This document shows positions 14,050 to 25,389 of a stretch of DNA of 64,000 bases, piece by piece. Source of the stretch: Megalonaias nervosa. Taxonomy: Eukaryota; Mollusca; Bivalvia; Unionida; Unionidae. The stretch covers positions 1-64,000 of the forward strand of contig JAECUM010001818.1 of the NCBI GenBank assembly GCA_016617855.1. Direction: 5' to 3'. The notes under the pieces were generated by a model. The model was not told the DNA's origin. It ran no database searches and saw only the letters and a program-made list of their open reading frames with translations. The first letter of the stretch is position 1. Every line of letters starts with the position of its first letter. The position numbers were made by a program, and so were the translations under genes.

Positions 14050-14970
14050 CTTACAATTTTAAGTCTTACGAATATGGCCTTTTAAATACGGACTTGACGG
14101 AATAAAAAGAAAACTAGGGAAATATGATTGTTATCGTAAAATCTAGGCTTGTCCATGTTTGATTTGGATCTGGGTTTCACATTAAAATTAGTGGAATTAG
14201 ACAACCAGACTAACTTTATAGTAGTACCTCTGACACTTTAAACTGCACATTTTTCCATGCGAAGCATCTGTATGATCGAATTGTTGATTATAAATTTTTT
14301 TTAAAATGGCATCCAGCTACTGATACATGTTAAAGATGAAAGAAAATAAGAAGCCCCATGAAAAAATTTTAATAATCAGTACAGAAGAAATAAAAGGAAT
14401 ATTCAGGTTGTTCTGAATAAAAGCAAGAACAGACACAATTATGTTTATTGGACATCATGTGTTGATATGAGAATGTTGTCTGGCGGGAGAAACGATTGCC
14501 ATCGTGTAAAATGAAAAGAATTCCAAGAAGTACATCAAATTGAGAGATAGCATCAAGCCATTGAGCTGCATAGGGTTTGGAACTGAAGGTGTATGTGTAC
14601 TTTACAAACTTTTGAGATGAACATAATGTTTACCATCAATGCATCAGTTTTTAATACCAGACTTTTTAAAAACACGTTTTCCAACTTGAAAATAGCAGCA
14701 CATGATATTTTGTTACACCTTGCTGAAAACTGTTAAAACTTTGGGCAAAAAATGACCTGCCTTTTACAGAGACAATCTTGTTAGGGTTGGAAGGTCTGTT
14801 TTCAGCCTGCAAAAAAAGTTTAAACTTCAGTTTTCTTGTGGCTTTGTTTAGCGGTTTTATTGTGCTCTTCCAATATTTTCTGGAGAGGCATACAGTGTGG
14901 CCCATTTCCTCCCAACCTCTGTGTCCTGAGCTTAGTGTCTGCTGTCAATTTTTTCATGGACTTGATTGAT
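14050..14970 (+). repeat. dispersed repeat R2, copy 1
   Basis: It matches about 18,290-19,080 in the same orientation. Shared landmarks are GAGCTGCATAGGGTTTGGAA, TGATATTTTGTTACACCTT followed by TGAAAACTG, and GGGTTGGAAGG/GGGTTGGCAGG. The short frames inside are not recognised and look like repeat shadow. Confidence 0.7.
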
Positions 14971-15642
14971 CAGAACCAAATTTTGTATGAGAACAGAGAT
15001 GAGGATACTTGGTCAGGGTTGGATTTTCATTCTTTGTTGAGCTATTTGTGGAGCCTGTTTACAACTTGTATTAAACCATGGTTGGTTTAATCGTACCATG
15101 TTGATGTTGAGGCATGTGTGTCTGGTGAACATGTCTCTTGTATCATGAGAGTTCAAGGTAAGAGCATAATCTGCAAATAGCACAGTAGAATGAAGTGCAA
15201 TTCTTTGCTGCCATCCATATGTCGGTACATCGCGAATTCCTTTTAGCACAATATAAATGGGTACTTAACGTTGTGAATCACAGTCCTAACTAGATAATCT
15301 GGCCTGAATTTGACCAATGGAGCTAAATTTTATTGACCAATCATATCTTAGGAGTCCGTAATTTACTTATGAATTTGAGATCTACACCTTAGTGGATTGA
15401 CATATTTCTGCACTTAGGGTCTGTGAATTTCATTGTATGCAGCAGCAAGCCACTGCATCAGATCAGAGTTGTTCAGATTTGAACACTGTTCTTGCATGAT
15501 TGAGACAAGGTAGCACATAACTTGACTGGACTCCTCAATAAACGATTTTCTACTGCTGGTATGTCTTTGTACAAATACCTTCCACTCGAATGTACCAGTA
15601 ATGTCTTCTTTCTGGTACATAGTCATACTTTCGATGTTAAAC

Positions 15643-16284
15643 TTACAAAGTATCCTTTTGAAGTCGATGGCCTCCACCATTTTTGGCTGATGTACAATGC
15701 ACTGCTGTTATATGCTTTTGGTTAGTTGGCATTACTAAGGGAGGTAACTTGTGAAATCCAGTAATGTCACTATGACATGCCACAAAAATATCTGCTCGAT
15801 CCACCAAGTTGTAGATAGGATTAACATATTGAAACCTTGCCGAGTGAAGATGTAGAATACTATGAAGAATTAAGTGACATGATTTTAGAGCTGTTGTATA
15901 AATGCCCTGTTCATGTACAACAGCATTAAAGCCTGTTAGAAACATGTCCATACAGTTTTCATATTGGTGGTGACAGTGCTTTGTACCATACATTCCTGCA
16001 TAGCAAACAGTAAAGAAATCTATCATTGATTACATTGTTATCCAATAAGGCAAATTGCAGCGAGTCGCAAGGTTCGGAACTCCGTCTGTGTCCTTCCATT
16101 TCCACACCCAATATTCCTTGAACAGTGAGTTGTAAGATGTGGTTTTCACAGGAATGATGGTCCTTGTATTAGTCCAGAAACTGACCGAAGGCATTGCATT
16201 GCAGAGACAATGTATTCCATCACATACTGTATAGTGTAAAAACTTCTGTTCCACAGAGGAGTAGGGGTGAGCTTTTTTCTGCAA
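15643..16284 (-). pseudogene. unrecognised coding remnant, minus strand, in calmodulin intron
   Basis: Two frames (16,284-16,030 and 16,026-15,643) share one reading frame and are separated by a single TAA, giving about 213 codons with one stop. A third frame (15,680-15,414) overlaps in another frame. The composition is protein-like: aromatic and Cys/His-rich, for example KEYWVWKWKDTDGVPNLATR and FVACHSDITGF. I do not recognise the family. Part of the sequence (about 15,690-15,800) recurs at about 18,065-18,180, so this is probably a decayed transposable-element gene and not a host gene. Confidence 0.4.
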
Positions 16285-16436
16285 GAGCAGTAAGATTCTT
16301 TCTTGTTACGGTTCATTCATTGCATGAAAATAATTTGTTTTGCTGTACTGAAACTTAAACTTATGATAGTACTGAATTGCAATATTTCGGTTTTTTGTTT
16401 TTTTTAAATTAAAAGTATTTGCACTTTCTTTTCCAG

Positions 16437-16465
16437 AATTTGTGACGATGATGACCTCGAAGTAG
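16437..16465 (+). CDS. CALM: calmodulin, last coding exon
   Basis: The acceptor TTTTCCAG ends at 16,436. The exon completes the split Glu codon and encodes FVTMMTSK followed by TAG (16,463-16,465). The Ser-Lys end with FVTMM is the invertebrate calmodulin C-terminus (vertebrates have FVQMMTAK). Together the three exons encode calmodulin from residue EFKEAF to the stop. Confidence 0.97.
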
Positions 16466-17056
16466 GCGCCCTCTGCAGGAATATGTTTGATTGGACATTG
16501 TGTTACACTTTCATTTGATTCTTTTTATATGGAAAATTTGAAGCCTTTTGTGGGAAGCCAGTTTATGAACAGTACAGGCAAACTGCATCAGCAATGAAAG
16601 AAAGAAGAGTTTCCAGAAAATTCATTCAGATGCATGAATGGGATGGGAGGCATCAGTTTTTCTGCATATGTAGCAATGCAGTTTTGGTTTTCTGGGCATT
16701 GCTGATTCTGGCATTATTTGAATTTCCATTTAGTAGTGCCAAATAAAAAAAACCATCCTTGTATTTTGAAAAGATGCCTCAGATATGATTGTTTAATATT
16801 GCCTTTGGTAGGGTCAGAATTGAAGCTAGTCTGGCAAATGTCAACGTTCTTTACTATAATGAAGTTACCTCTCTCAGATGTTGTAATTTTTCTCTCTCTG
16901 ATCATTTTAATAGGTACTTGCACCAGATTTCATTTTCATGCATGTCATGTGTTATTCCAAGATGTACAAATTGTTCACACAATCCTTCACTTTTATATCT
17001 TGAAAAGATCTGTATCTTTAAAAAAAATGAGTTAAATAAACTATGTCAGTGATAAA
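16466..17056 (+). other. calmodulin 3'UTR with two poly(A) signals
   Basis: After the stop codon there is non-coding sequence with AATAAA at 16,742 and a second AATAAA at 17,035. Either or both could define the mRNA end. The exact cleavage sites cannot be read from the sequence. Confidence 0.65.
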
Positions 17057-17099
17057 ATTTGTTTCTTATTTTAAAAAAAAAAATCTTTAAATAGAAAAC

Positions 17100-17830
17100 T
17101 AATTTTTGGTGGCTATACTGGTGAACTTGTGAAATGACCTGTTGTCCATCATCTGACATCTGATGTCCGAATATCCATTAGCACAAGCTCGTTATCACTA
17201 CTCCTAAACTACTTGTAGGATTTGATGAAACTTGACACATGTTCACTCATCCCAAGGTTTAGTGGTCTTGGATGAAAATGGTGCTGCTCAGATATCCAGT
17301 ATGGACTTAACATCCATATTGAAATTATTGTCATTGCTCCTGGTCATATCGACATGGATTTTTTTTCTTTTTTTTTCTTCAGTTCTTCTAGTCTTAGACC
17401 AGGAGAGCTTATTGGGATGGTCTGTTCATCATCCGTAGGCTAGCACAAGTTTGTTGTTGCTTATAGGGTTTTCACAAAAAGACTTGTTACAATGTATAGT
17501 TGGTCTTAAATGAAAATGGCACTGATCTTACTACTACTCTTCATGAATGGATGACCATATCAGAATGTGATTTTCACTAAAAGGCTTCCTATGATGTCTA
17601 GCAGGTCCAAAATGAAAATTGGTCTGATTATATAAAATTTTACCACCACTATTGTCATCTTGAAAATCTTGTCACAGCTCCACTTGAATGGAAAGTTATT
17701 TTGACATGGTGTTTTCACCAAATGTGATCTGATTGATTATAAATGAAAAGAGTTCCAATCTAACTTAAGTATGGTTGCCACAGTGGCCATCTTCAAAGAC
17801 CTTTTGGGGTCCCCACTTGGTCCAGTGGTA
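17100..17830. repeat. degenerate satellite-like repeat R3, block 1
   Basis: Diverged monomers of roughly 170-220 bp. Recurrent words are AAATGAAAATGGTGCC, GGCCATCTTGAAAATC, CTTGTCACTGCTCC, TGGATGGxCATATTGACATG and TTTTCACxAAAAG. Further blocks occur at about 20,440-21,420 and 22,600-22,930. No gene is visible; short frames here are by-products. Confidence 0.7.
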
Positions 17831-17869
17831 CCAAGCGCTCTCCTTTGATGATCACTGCCATATAATCTC

Positions 17870-18060
17870 TGCCCTCATCGCTTTGTCTTGGGATTGGGCA
17901 AATAGGGTACGTGAGTAAGCTTAAAAGTAGCTTCCCTTGAGTTTGTGGTTCTTGCTTGAGGTTTACTCTGGTTTTTCATCCACAAGTTGTCCCAGCCGCT
18001 ATGTATACCCAATTGTGTGCAGAAAAATAGCGTTGAACCCACAACAACAAAAATCATCTT
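17870..18060 (+). repeat. SINE-like copy 1
   Basis: It contains TTTACTCTGGTTTTTCATCC and ends GCGTTGAACCCACAACAACA. The same layout occurs at 48,418-48,585 (GGCGCTAAACCCACAAAACA). The GGCGTTAAACCC-A-rich end is typical of tRNA-derived SINEs common in mollusc genomes. Confidence 0.6.
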
Positions 18061-18289
18061 TGGTCAATGTACAGTGCATTGCAGTTGCATGGTATTGGTT
18101 AGTTTGCATTACATGTTAAGGGAGGCAACTTGTGAAATCCAATAGATGTTGCTAGGACAAAGCACTGAAATATTGATCTGTGAAGGTTTAGATAGGTTGA
18201 GGCTAGCAAAGATGGATCCTAAGTGGAAAGGGTGCCAATCTGACAACCAGCATGCCACAAAGGCAGCCATCTTGAAATGGACCTGACAA

Positions 18290-19080
18290 CCCTTTGCAGC
18301 AAGTCTTAAGAAAATAACCCTTAAAATATGGACTTGCAGCATAAATGTAAGAACTAAGGTAAAATTGTTCTTGGTGAAAACTCTGGGATAATTGGTTCAT
18401 CTGAGTTTGATTCGGATCTGGGTTCCATATTTGAGTTAGTGAAATCAGTCAGGGAACCAAACTAACTTTACAGCGGTACCTCGGAAGCTTTAAAATGCCA
18501 ATATTTTCTTGCAAAGTATCTGCATGATCAAACTGTTGATTATTGAATTTTTTTAAACTTGCATCCAGCAAGCGATGCATGTTGAAGGCAAAAGGGAAAA
18601 TAATCAACACAGAAAAATAAAAAGTAATATCCAGATTTTGTGTATAAAACCTGGAAGGGACACAATTAGTTTATTGGACATAACATGCCAATTTGAGTAT
18701 GTCTCATGGCAGGAGATACAAGTCTCGTCTTGTGAAATGAACAAATTCCAAGAATTATATCAAGTTGAGAGATAGCAACAAGCCATTGAGCTGCATAGGG
18801 TTTGGAACTGAAGTTTTGCAACTGTACTAGTAGTAAATAAGGTACTTTACAACTTTTCAGTTAAACACAATGTTTACCATCGCTGCATGTTTTGAATACT
18901 TAATTTTTAATTATGTTTTCCAGCTTTACGATAACAGTTTATGATATTTTGTTACACCTTACTGAAAACTGGTCAAACTTGCTGAACAAAATTTACTGCC
19001 TTACTGAGATGGTTTCATCAGGGTTGGCAGGTCTGTTGAAAATCAAGTTGCTATCACAAAATGGAAAGTCAAATCAGGAT
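18290..19080 (+). repeat. dispersed repeat R2, copy 2
   Basis: Direct repeat of about 14,050-14,970 with the same landmarks. A shorter shared block (about 18,065-18,180) matches 15,690-15,800, so the two regions together look like parts of one larger repeat family. Confidence 0.7.
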
Positions 19081-19181
19081 GGGGTTTACATCAGAAGACT
19101 TCCTATGATGGTGGTCTTGAATTAAAATGGTGCCAATCTTGTTTATGTAGGTGGCCATGTTGAATATCTTTTTTGCCACTA

Positions 19182-20408
19182 CACCACTCCCTCGATAACT
19201 CGCGCCCAGATAACTCGCGAACCCGCTCAATGACAGAAAATCTGTGCATCATAGATAGGGTTCATAATGGCGAAGCGAGATCCAACGTTTGCAATGAACT
19301 AAACAATTGCTGAGTCGACATTTAGAGGTTGGCTTAAGGATAAGCAGAAACTTTGGGATTATTTACATGATGTTGATTCAGATAATGGGATCAAATGAAA
19401 ACGAGCACGGATTGCAAACGATACTGAATTAGATGATGCTGTGTACGCATGGTTCACACAGCAACGTGAACAAGGTGTTCCCATCTCTGGAACAATTCTC
19501 AAGGCCCAAGCAGAAAAAATGGCAGAAAGTATGGAGAATGAATCTCGTTTTAGGGCAAGCCGTGGATGGCTTTGGAGATTCCAGCGCCGACATAGAATTA
19601 AACAAAATTCATTGTCGGGAGAAATACGCTCAGCGAATCAGGAAGCCGCATGTAATTATCCATACCAGCTCAGAGAGATAATCATCCGTGAACAATACAC
19701 AGAGGCGGCAAAAAAATCAAAGAGTAACACAAAAAAAAATAAAAATAAAATGAACAGATGTTTTCAAAATCTGAAGTGATATTTGTCAAACGTGTCACAA
19801 ACTGCAAGTATTATCGTGTTCTAATTTACGTTATTTTAAATTTGTAGACCCATTAAATACTTGTTGGTAATGGTTAACCCTTGTAAATTTTTTTTTTCAT
19901 TTTACTTCTACCGCAATCAAATCTACCCATCGTTCGATCGACATTGTTTCTTCGAAATGAGTGTATATCTTTTGTAAAAAAAAAAAAGTCTACTTTGGAT
20001 CAAACAATAAAACTAGAATTTATCCAATTTAGCACAAAAATTTGTGACGTAGTACACAATGTGCGAAGTCGTACATGTGTTAAGAGAACCGAAACCATGT
20101 GGAATAATGTTTTGATGATCTCCTCAATATACTGTAAGTTATCCTGAAATTAATGTTACTCTGTGAGGAAAAAAATAAACAAAGTACACCGCTATGTAGA
20201 GATATTTATTCACAGTTAATCTTAGCACGATTATTAATTGAGTATTCAACACTAACATGCCAACCCAACCCACCCCCCTTTTGTCTCTACGTCGATCCCT
20301 TTGTTAGTTTTGTTGTTTGGTATAGGTCCCTCGATAACTCGCGCCCTCGCTTATAACGCGGTCGATGTTTTTGGACCCCGTTGTGCGCGAGTTATCGAGG
20401 GAGTGGTG
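19182..20408. mobile_element. pogo/Tigger DNA transposon, deleted copy
   Basis: The terminal inverted repeats are perfect for about 24 bp (left CACCACTCCCTCGATAACTC, mirrored at 20,385-20,408). TA target duplications flank both ends (19,180-19,181 and 20,409-20,410). The interior encodes a Tigger/CENP-B DNA-binding region (about 19,309-19,779) but no DDE catalytic core. The 1,227-bp copy is an internally deleted, non-autonomous element. Its ends differ from the pogo-like element at 8,246, so two families are present. Confidence 0.88.
19309..19779 (+). pseudogene. Tigger/pogo transposase, CENP-B DNA-binding domain remnant
   Basis: One frame reads TFRGWLKDKQKLWDYLHDVD, then an in-frame TGA near 19,396, then a long open stretch from about 19,399 to 19,779. 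That stretch has the CENP-B/HTH-CenpB pattern: DDAVYAWFTQQREQGVPISG, KAQAEKMAESM, and RFRASRGWLWRFQRRHRIKQ. In these families the domain binds the transposon termini. The catalytic DDE domain that should follow is deleted. Frame and order support a genuine but dead transposase. Confidence 0.8.
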
Positions 20409-20439
20409 TACTTCTAAATAGAGCCATTTTAAGGAGGGG

Positions 20440-21420
20440 GGGCGGGGGGTGTTTCAGCAGAAGAGTGGTCCAAAATGAAATGATTCAAACTGACCGACTG
20501 CCATCATGTTGGTCATCTTGAAAAATATGGTCATCTCTACTGTTTCCGAATGGATGGCATATTGACATGTTATTTTTTTTCTCCATTGGACTTGTTGTGA
20601 TACCTAGTTGATCCTAATGAAAATGGTGCCAATTGTACATCCACTATTGGTTGTCTTGACAGTCTTCTTGTCACTACTCCCTCCTGATGGATGGGCATAT
20701 TGACATGAGGCCTGTACCAAAGGACCTCTGTCAATGTTGGTTCTAAATGAAAAAGTCAATCTTAGATCTAACATGTCCACCACGGCAGTAATTTGAAATT
20801 CATGTCATTGCTGAGGAATATTTGGAGATGCATTCAGCACTTGGCAATTGATGGAAGAAATGGTCTTGTCCAGAGTTCCTGGAGATTCTTTTCAGAGATT
20901 TTTTGCAAGGTATAGTTGGTTTTAAATGAAAATAGTGCTGATCTGAAATCTGCTTAGGCAGCCATTGTGGCCTTCTTGATAATGTTGTTGTCTTGAGGCA
21001 CCTGAATGGATTGTCATATTAACATGGACATGTTTCACTGAAAGTCATATGATGATGTATAGTTGGTCCTAGGTAAAAAGTCATATGATGATGTATAGTT
21101 GGTCCTAGGTAAAAATGGTGCCACAGCAACTTCCTTGAAATCTTCTCATTGCTTCACCTAAACGAAAGGTCATATTTTCTCATTGCTTCACCTAAACGAA
21201 AGGTCATATTTGTTGACTTGGGGGTTTTCATCATAAGAGTTCTTGTGATGTCTATTAGACTTAATTGAAAATGGTTCCACTTGGACATCCAATGTGACCT
21301 TGTAGAAAATCTTGTTGCAACTCCTGAATGGATGGTTGCATTGTGGGGTTCTCGCTAAAAGATCTCCTGTGCCATCAGTTCATCCATGACGAAAATGGTG
21401 TGAATCTGAAAGGCAGTGCG
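20440..21420. repeat. degenerate satellite-like repeat R3, block 2
   Basis: Same word set as block 1 (17,100-17,830). It includes two short perfect local duplications: AAAGTCATATGATGATGTAT at about 21,041 and 21,078, and TTCTCATTGCTTCACCTAAA at about 21,143 and 21,177. Confidence 0.7.
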
Positions 21421-21917
21421 GATAGATGCTGTTTACAAGTTTCTTGCTAAAATAAACCAGAGTCGAGCAACTCTTAAAATTAGTTCAGCCTCATCAGGGG
21501 GGGGGGGGGAATTACACAAATTATTTGTGGTTCCCGCGATTTGTTATACTCGGTGTATGATTTATTTTTTGTGTTTTAGTTGGGTTGATCAGTTTGCCTT
21601 TTTTGCCATTTCTCCTTTATCTCGATTAATCCTAATTGATTAAGAAGATCTGTTGGAGTATTGTAGAAACTATGGAGGTGTGAATTGTTGCCTGGAGGGA
21701 TATAGTTAAATTGATCCATCAATCGGCCATTAACACACAGAGTGTCATTGAAACAAAAGATGATTTCTGAAGGAAAGGCAGCAAGACGGAAAGATAATCT
21801 GGTAAGGAAAAAAGTAGGGACGATAAAATATCTTAACTGAAAGCGGAGATGCAGAAATAAGCGGCGGCATGCTGATGCTGTTGTTGACTACGGTTAGAGC
21901 CTTGTATAAACTGTTTT

Positions 21918-21918
<1 letters not shown>

Positions 21919-21990
<72 letters not shown>
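21919..21990. repeat. (TA)n microsatellite
   Basis: Uninterrupted TA run of about 70 bp. The surrounding 21,420-22,600 holds no supportable gene. Confidence 0.97.
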
Positions 21991-21991
<1 letters not shown>

Positions 21992-22599
21992 TGAAAACTA
22001 ATTCCTGAATCTATTGAGATGGGCCATAGTTGCAGCAGTTGTGCCTTCATAAAAAGCTGATTGTGAAATGGAATCGGTTCTCAAAGCAAAATTCACACTT
22101 CATGTATTCGGAGGAATAGGCTAACCACAGACCTTTGAAACGTGATCACTCATTTTAAGAAAATCTCAAAAGATGAATAAAAAAGTGCAGAAATATAATT
22201 CGGTTATGTAGTTGTGTGGACAGAAAGTAATTATTTTTGTTGAACTTTTCCAAGATATTCTGACATATTCATTTCTACATTAATAGAGTTTCAGAATCAT
22301 GTGGGCAAGCATCTGAAATGGAAAATAAGCTGACTATACAAATTTGTGGTTGAATAAATTATTTTCAGTTTGCAAAGGCTTTTTTTTTTTGTTTTGAAGG
22401 GAAATGACAAGAAACAAGAAGATCAGCTGAGCAACAATTAGGTATGCTGATACCTTGTAGATTGTCAAAGAAGTGTTACCAAATCATGAAATGCTTGTTT
22501 AAATTGGGATTTTCAGCAGATTATTCTGATGTTACCCATCAGCTACCATTCTGCATAGTTTACCCCACCCCTTCCCACACACCCCTCCATCAATCTTGT

Positions 22600-22930
22600 C
22601 AATACTCATCATAGGTGGAAATTCATATGAACATTGGTGTCATTAGAAGACTGTTTAATATGTTGTCATTTGTACTATGCTAAATGAAAAGGGTGCTAGT
22701 CTGTTGGCTGTCTTGAAAATCCTTGTTGCTACTCCTAAATGCAAAGGCCTCGTAAAATGGGTTGTTATATCTAGTGCCCCTTGAATGGAAATTGTGCCAG
22801 TTGAACCTCAGATATGGTGGCCACAATGAATATCTTGAAATCTTGTCCCTGATTCATCTAGTATGGGTGCCACAGTGGCAAATTTGAAAATCTTTTAACT
22901 TTGGAGGAATGTCACAGATGGCTTTAACAC
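22600..22930. repeat. degenerate satellite-like repeat R3, block 3
   Basis: Further diverged monomers with AAATGAAAAGGGTGC, GTCTTGAAAATCCTTGTTGC and GCCACAGTGGCAAATTTGAA. The following 22,930-23,500 contains one 83-codon frame (23,242-23,493) that I do not recognise. Confidence 0.6.
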
Positions 22931-23499
22931 TTGGCTGTAGAAGAGAAGAAATCTTGTCTTGAATTTATGGAATTCTTTCGAGATGGTGGACTCTTTTTGA
23001 GTAGACTAGTTCCAAATGCATAGTTTAACTTGCAGATAAATATTGCCACAACTAAACTTTTAAACTATACATCATGTATCCAACTATTTTTTTTTTATAT
23101 TTATACCTGTTTTCATGCGTTGAGGACATGTTGCATGCTTCATTCTATTTACGTTTAAAGCGATATGTTCCAGTATTCATGCTGAAAAACTGATTAATTA
23201 ATTGAGCCTTTCTGTTTGTCTTTTTTTTTTTTATTGGATGAATGTTGAAGATGAACCCTGTAATGAAAGACCAGACAGCTCAGTTGCATCTGATCTGTCT
23301 GATTGTCAGGCAGTATTTGTTATTTTTAGTTTCTCTGTTTCAAATTGACCGAGAACATTCTGTTATGAAGGTCTTTAAATTTTCTACAAACAAAACCAGT
23401 CAAGTTCAAGATTTGGCAGCTGACAATGAAAATGGGAAAATTATTGAACAACTCAATAAAACCATTCAGAAATTTGAAGGTGCCTTGGCTTGAGGGCTT

Positions 23500-23936
23500 A
23501 TAACCTTTTACCTCCTAGTACCTGGCACAGTGTAGGTTGTTGATTTATGTGTGTCAAAAGACATGCAATGAAATGCACTATAAACAGAACATACATTACC
23601 TAAATGACTACGCAAATAGGCCTGCCTGTACAATTTTACAGGATTGTAGTAAAGTTCAACCTTTATTGGTACATATATAGAGTGTTTTAAGAGTAAAATC
23701 TTATTTTTATAGTTGTGTAATTATTTTTCATGGACATTCAATTTTATATGCTTTAAAATCTTGAGAGAACCAAGTCAAGTCCATGAATCTCTGACCAACC
23801 ACAGCTGCTCTTTACTCGACCTCTAATCGTTGAGTACATTTGTATCATTAAATTTTCTGAATTTGATAAATTACCAAAAATCAGTGTTGCCTATATTAAT
23901 CTCTGAGTCTATATCTGACTTGTTCTAGTCTTCAGT
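23500..23936. repeat. dispersed repeat R1, copy B, left part
   Basis: It matches copy A (1,425-1,682 and 3,012-3,230). It is continuous across the point where copy A carries its 1.3 kb insertion. It is interrupted at 23,941 by an LTR retrotransposon and resumes at 28,461. Confidence 0.7.
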
Positions 23937-23940
23937 CATA

Positions 23941-24360
23941 TGTCGCCGTTATATTAATGCTTAACATTTCCCTCCAATTTATTGTATTGATATTGATTAT
24001 CATTAAGACAAGAGACATGGGTGTGTAGGGTAGTTTTAGTTCAAAGGATTTTAAGCAGTCAGATATGGTAATGTTAGAAACAAATTCTACATAGTTCACA
24101 CATCTGATACTGATAAAGATTCTGACCCATTGGACTTGGAGTCTGTATTTGTCATCACTGTAAAGGCAAGAATTTATACTGTTAATGAACACAGACTTTG
24201 CCTCCATTCTGTAGTTTTGATAAACTATTGCCCTGGTGTAAAACTACCAATCTGTTCTCTGTTAAGGGAAGTCGTCCTGAGCCCTAACTTGGATGAACAT
24301 TACAAATTGGCTGGGAATCTACTTAGTGTTGGATGTTGGCAACTTTTGTACCCAGTAAAA
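23941..24360 (+). repeat. left LTR
   Basis: It starts TGTCGCCGTTATATTAATGC and ends at about CCCAGTAAAA. It is the direct repeat of 28,039-28,460 with scattered substitutions and small indels, so the insertion is not recent. Confidence 0.88.
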
Positions 24361-24534
24361 GTTTTGGTGGCAGCGGTGGGATAGTAAAGTTGTTGGAAAT
24401 TTGACAGTAACATTGAAACAGCACAAGTACCAAAGTTTTGTCTGAGTAGTGGAGCTGCAAATTGCTGTTGGATATACTCAAACTTTGTGCATGTGATTCC
24501 TGTTAAGCCAAGGATAAACTTGATAAGTATTAAA

Positions 24535-25320
24535 ATGGCGACCCAAGGTAGCACTATTGATGAGGAAGGAGGAACGATTGTTGAAGAGCACACCATTGCA
24601 AGGGATAGAACCAGAAGGAAACAACAAACAAAATTGATGCATTTTATAGATATTGAAGGAGACCTCAATGATGAAGAAGCAGTTGACATGGATATAGAGG
24701 AAGAGCACCCTGTAAGAAAACTTGAGAAAACACAGAGCAAACTAAAAACATCCAAGGACACCAACAAGCAAACTGAACACGACTGGTTGCAGTTAGAGAA
24801 TGTGCAATTGAAAGACAAAAATTAGAGCGTGAAAGGGTGAAGTTGCGAATGGAGCACAATCTTAAACCTAAAGAGCTGAAGTTAGCGATAGAAAGAGTGA
24901 AACATCAGAAAGACGTAGATAAAAAGAATGACAGCCTCCCATTCAAAGTCAAACTTCAAACAAACAAGCGAAAGAAAAAAAATTCTTACATTTCTCTCGG
25001 AATGTGGCTGATCATACAAAATGGGGCGAAGAAATGAAAACCCTGCAACTGAGAACGCTGCTAACAGCAGAGGCAAGAGAGTTAGCACAGCAAACAAGCA
25101 AGAACTATGTTGAGCTAAGAAAGGCCCTGATAAATAGGTTTGGAAAAAGACCTCACGAATATTTTAGCCAGTTAGTTAGGATAAGAAGGGATGATAACGA
25201 AACATACAGAGGTTTGATGGCGCGTATAGAGCAGCATTCTATACGGTCATTGACAGTCGTGATCCGCATAGGTGTTTAGCAGATGAGTGCTTTTTGAAGG
25301 CTCTCCCGCCAGTGCCTGCC
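24535..25320 (+). pseudogene. gag-like remnant of the LTR element
   Basis: It starts at ATG 24,535 (MATQGSTIDEEGGTIVEEHT). A Lys/Glu-rich helical N-terminal part stops at 24,825. It continues through frame changes to a capsid-like segment at about 25,004-25,279 (TKWGEEMKTLQLRTLLTAEA, then YVELRKALINRFG and YFSQLVRIRRDDNETYRGLM). That segment has the spacing of Ty3/gypsy capsid regions (a LLTGKAREL-type helix, then a LKxALLxRF helix). No zinc knuckle is visible. The gene is broken by several frameshifts. Confidence 0.6.
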
Positions 25321-25389
25321 CAGTGGATAAGGCGCAATAAGGACAATGGGTCTGTTGTCGACGCCGCTTAGGACGGTTTCCCTAAATAC

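Noticed and set aside
23242..23493. 83-codon frame with a hydrophobic start
   Set aside because: No recognised family, promoter, or repeat context; length is compatible with chance.
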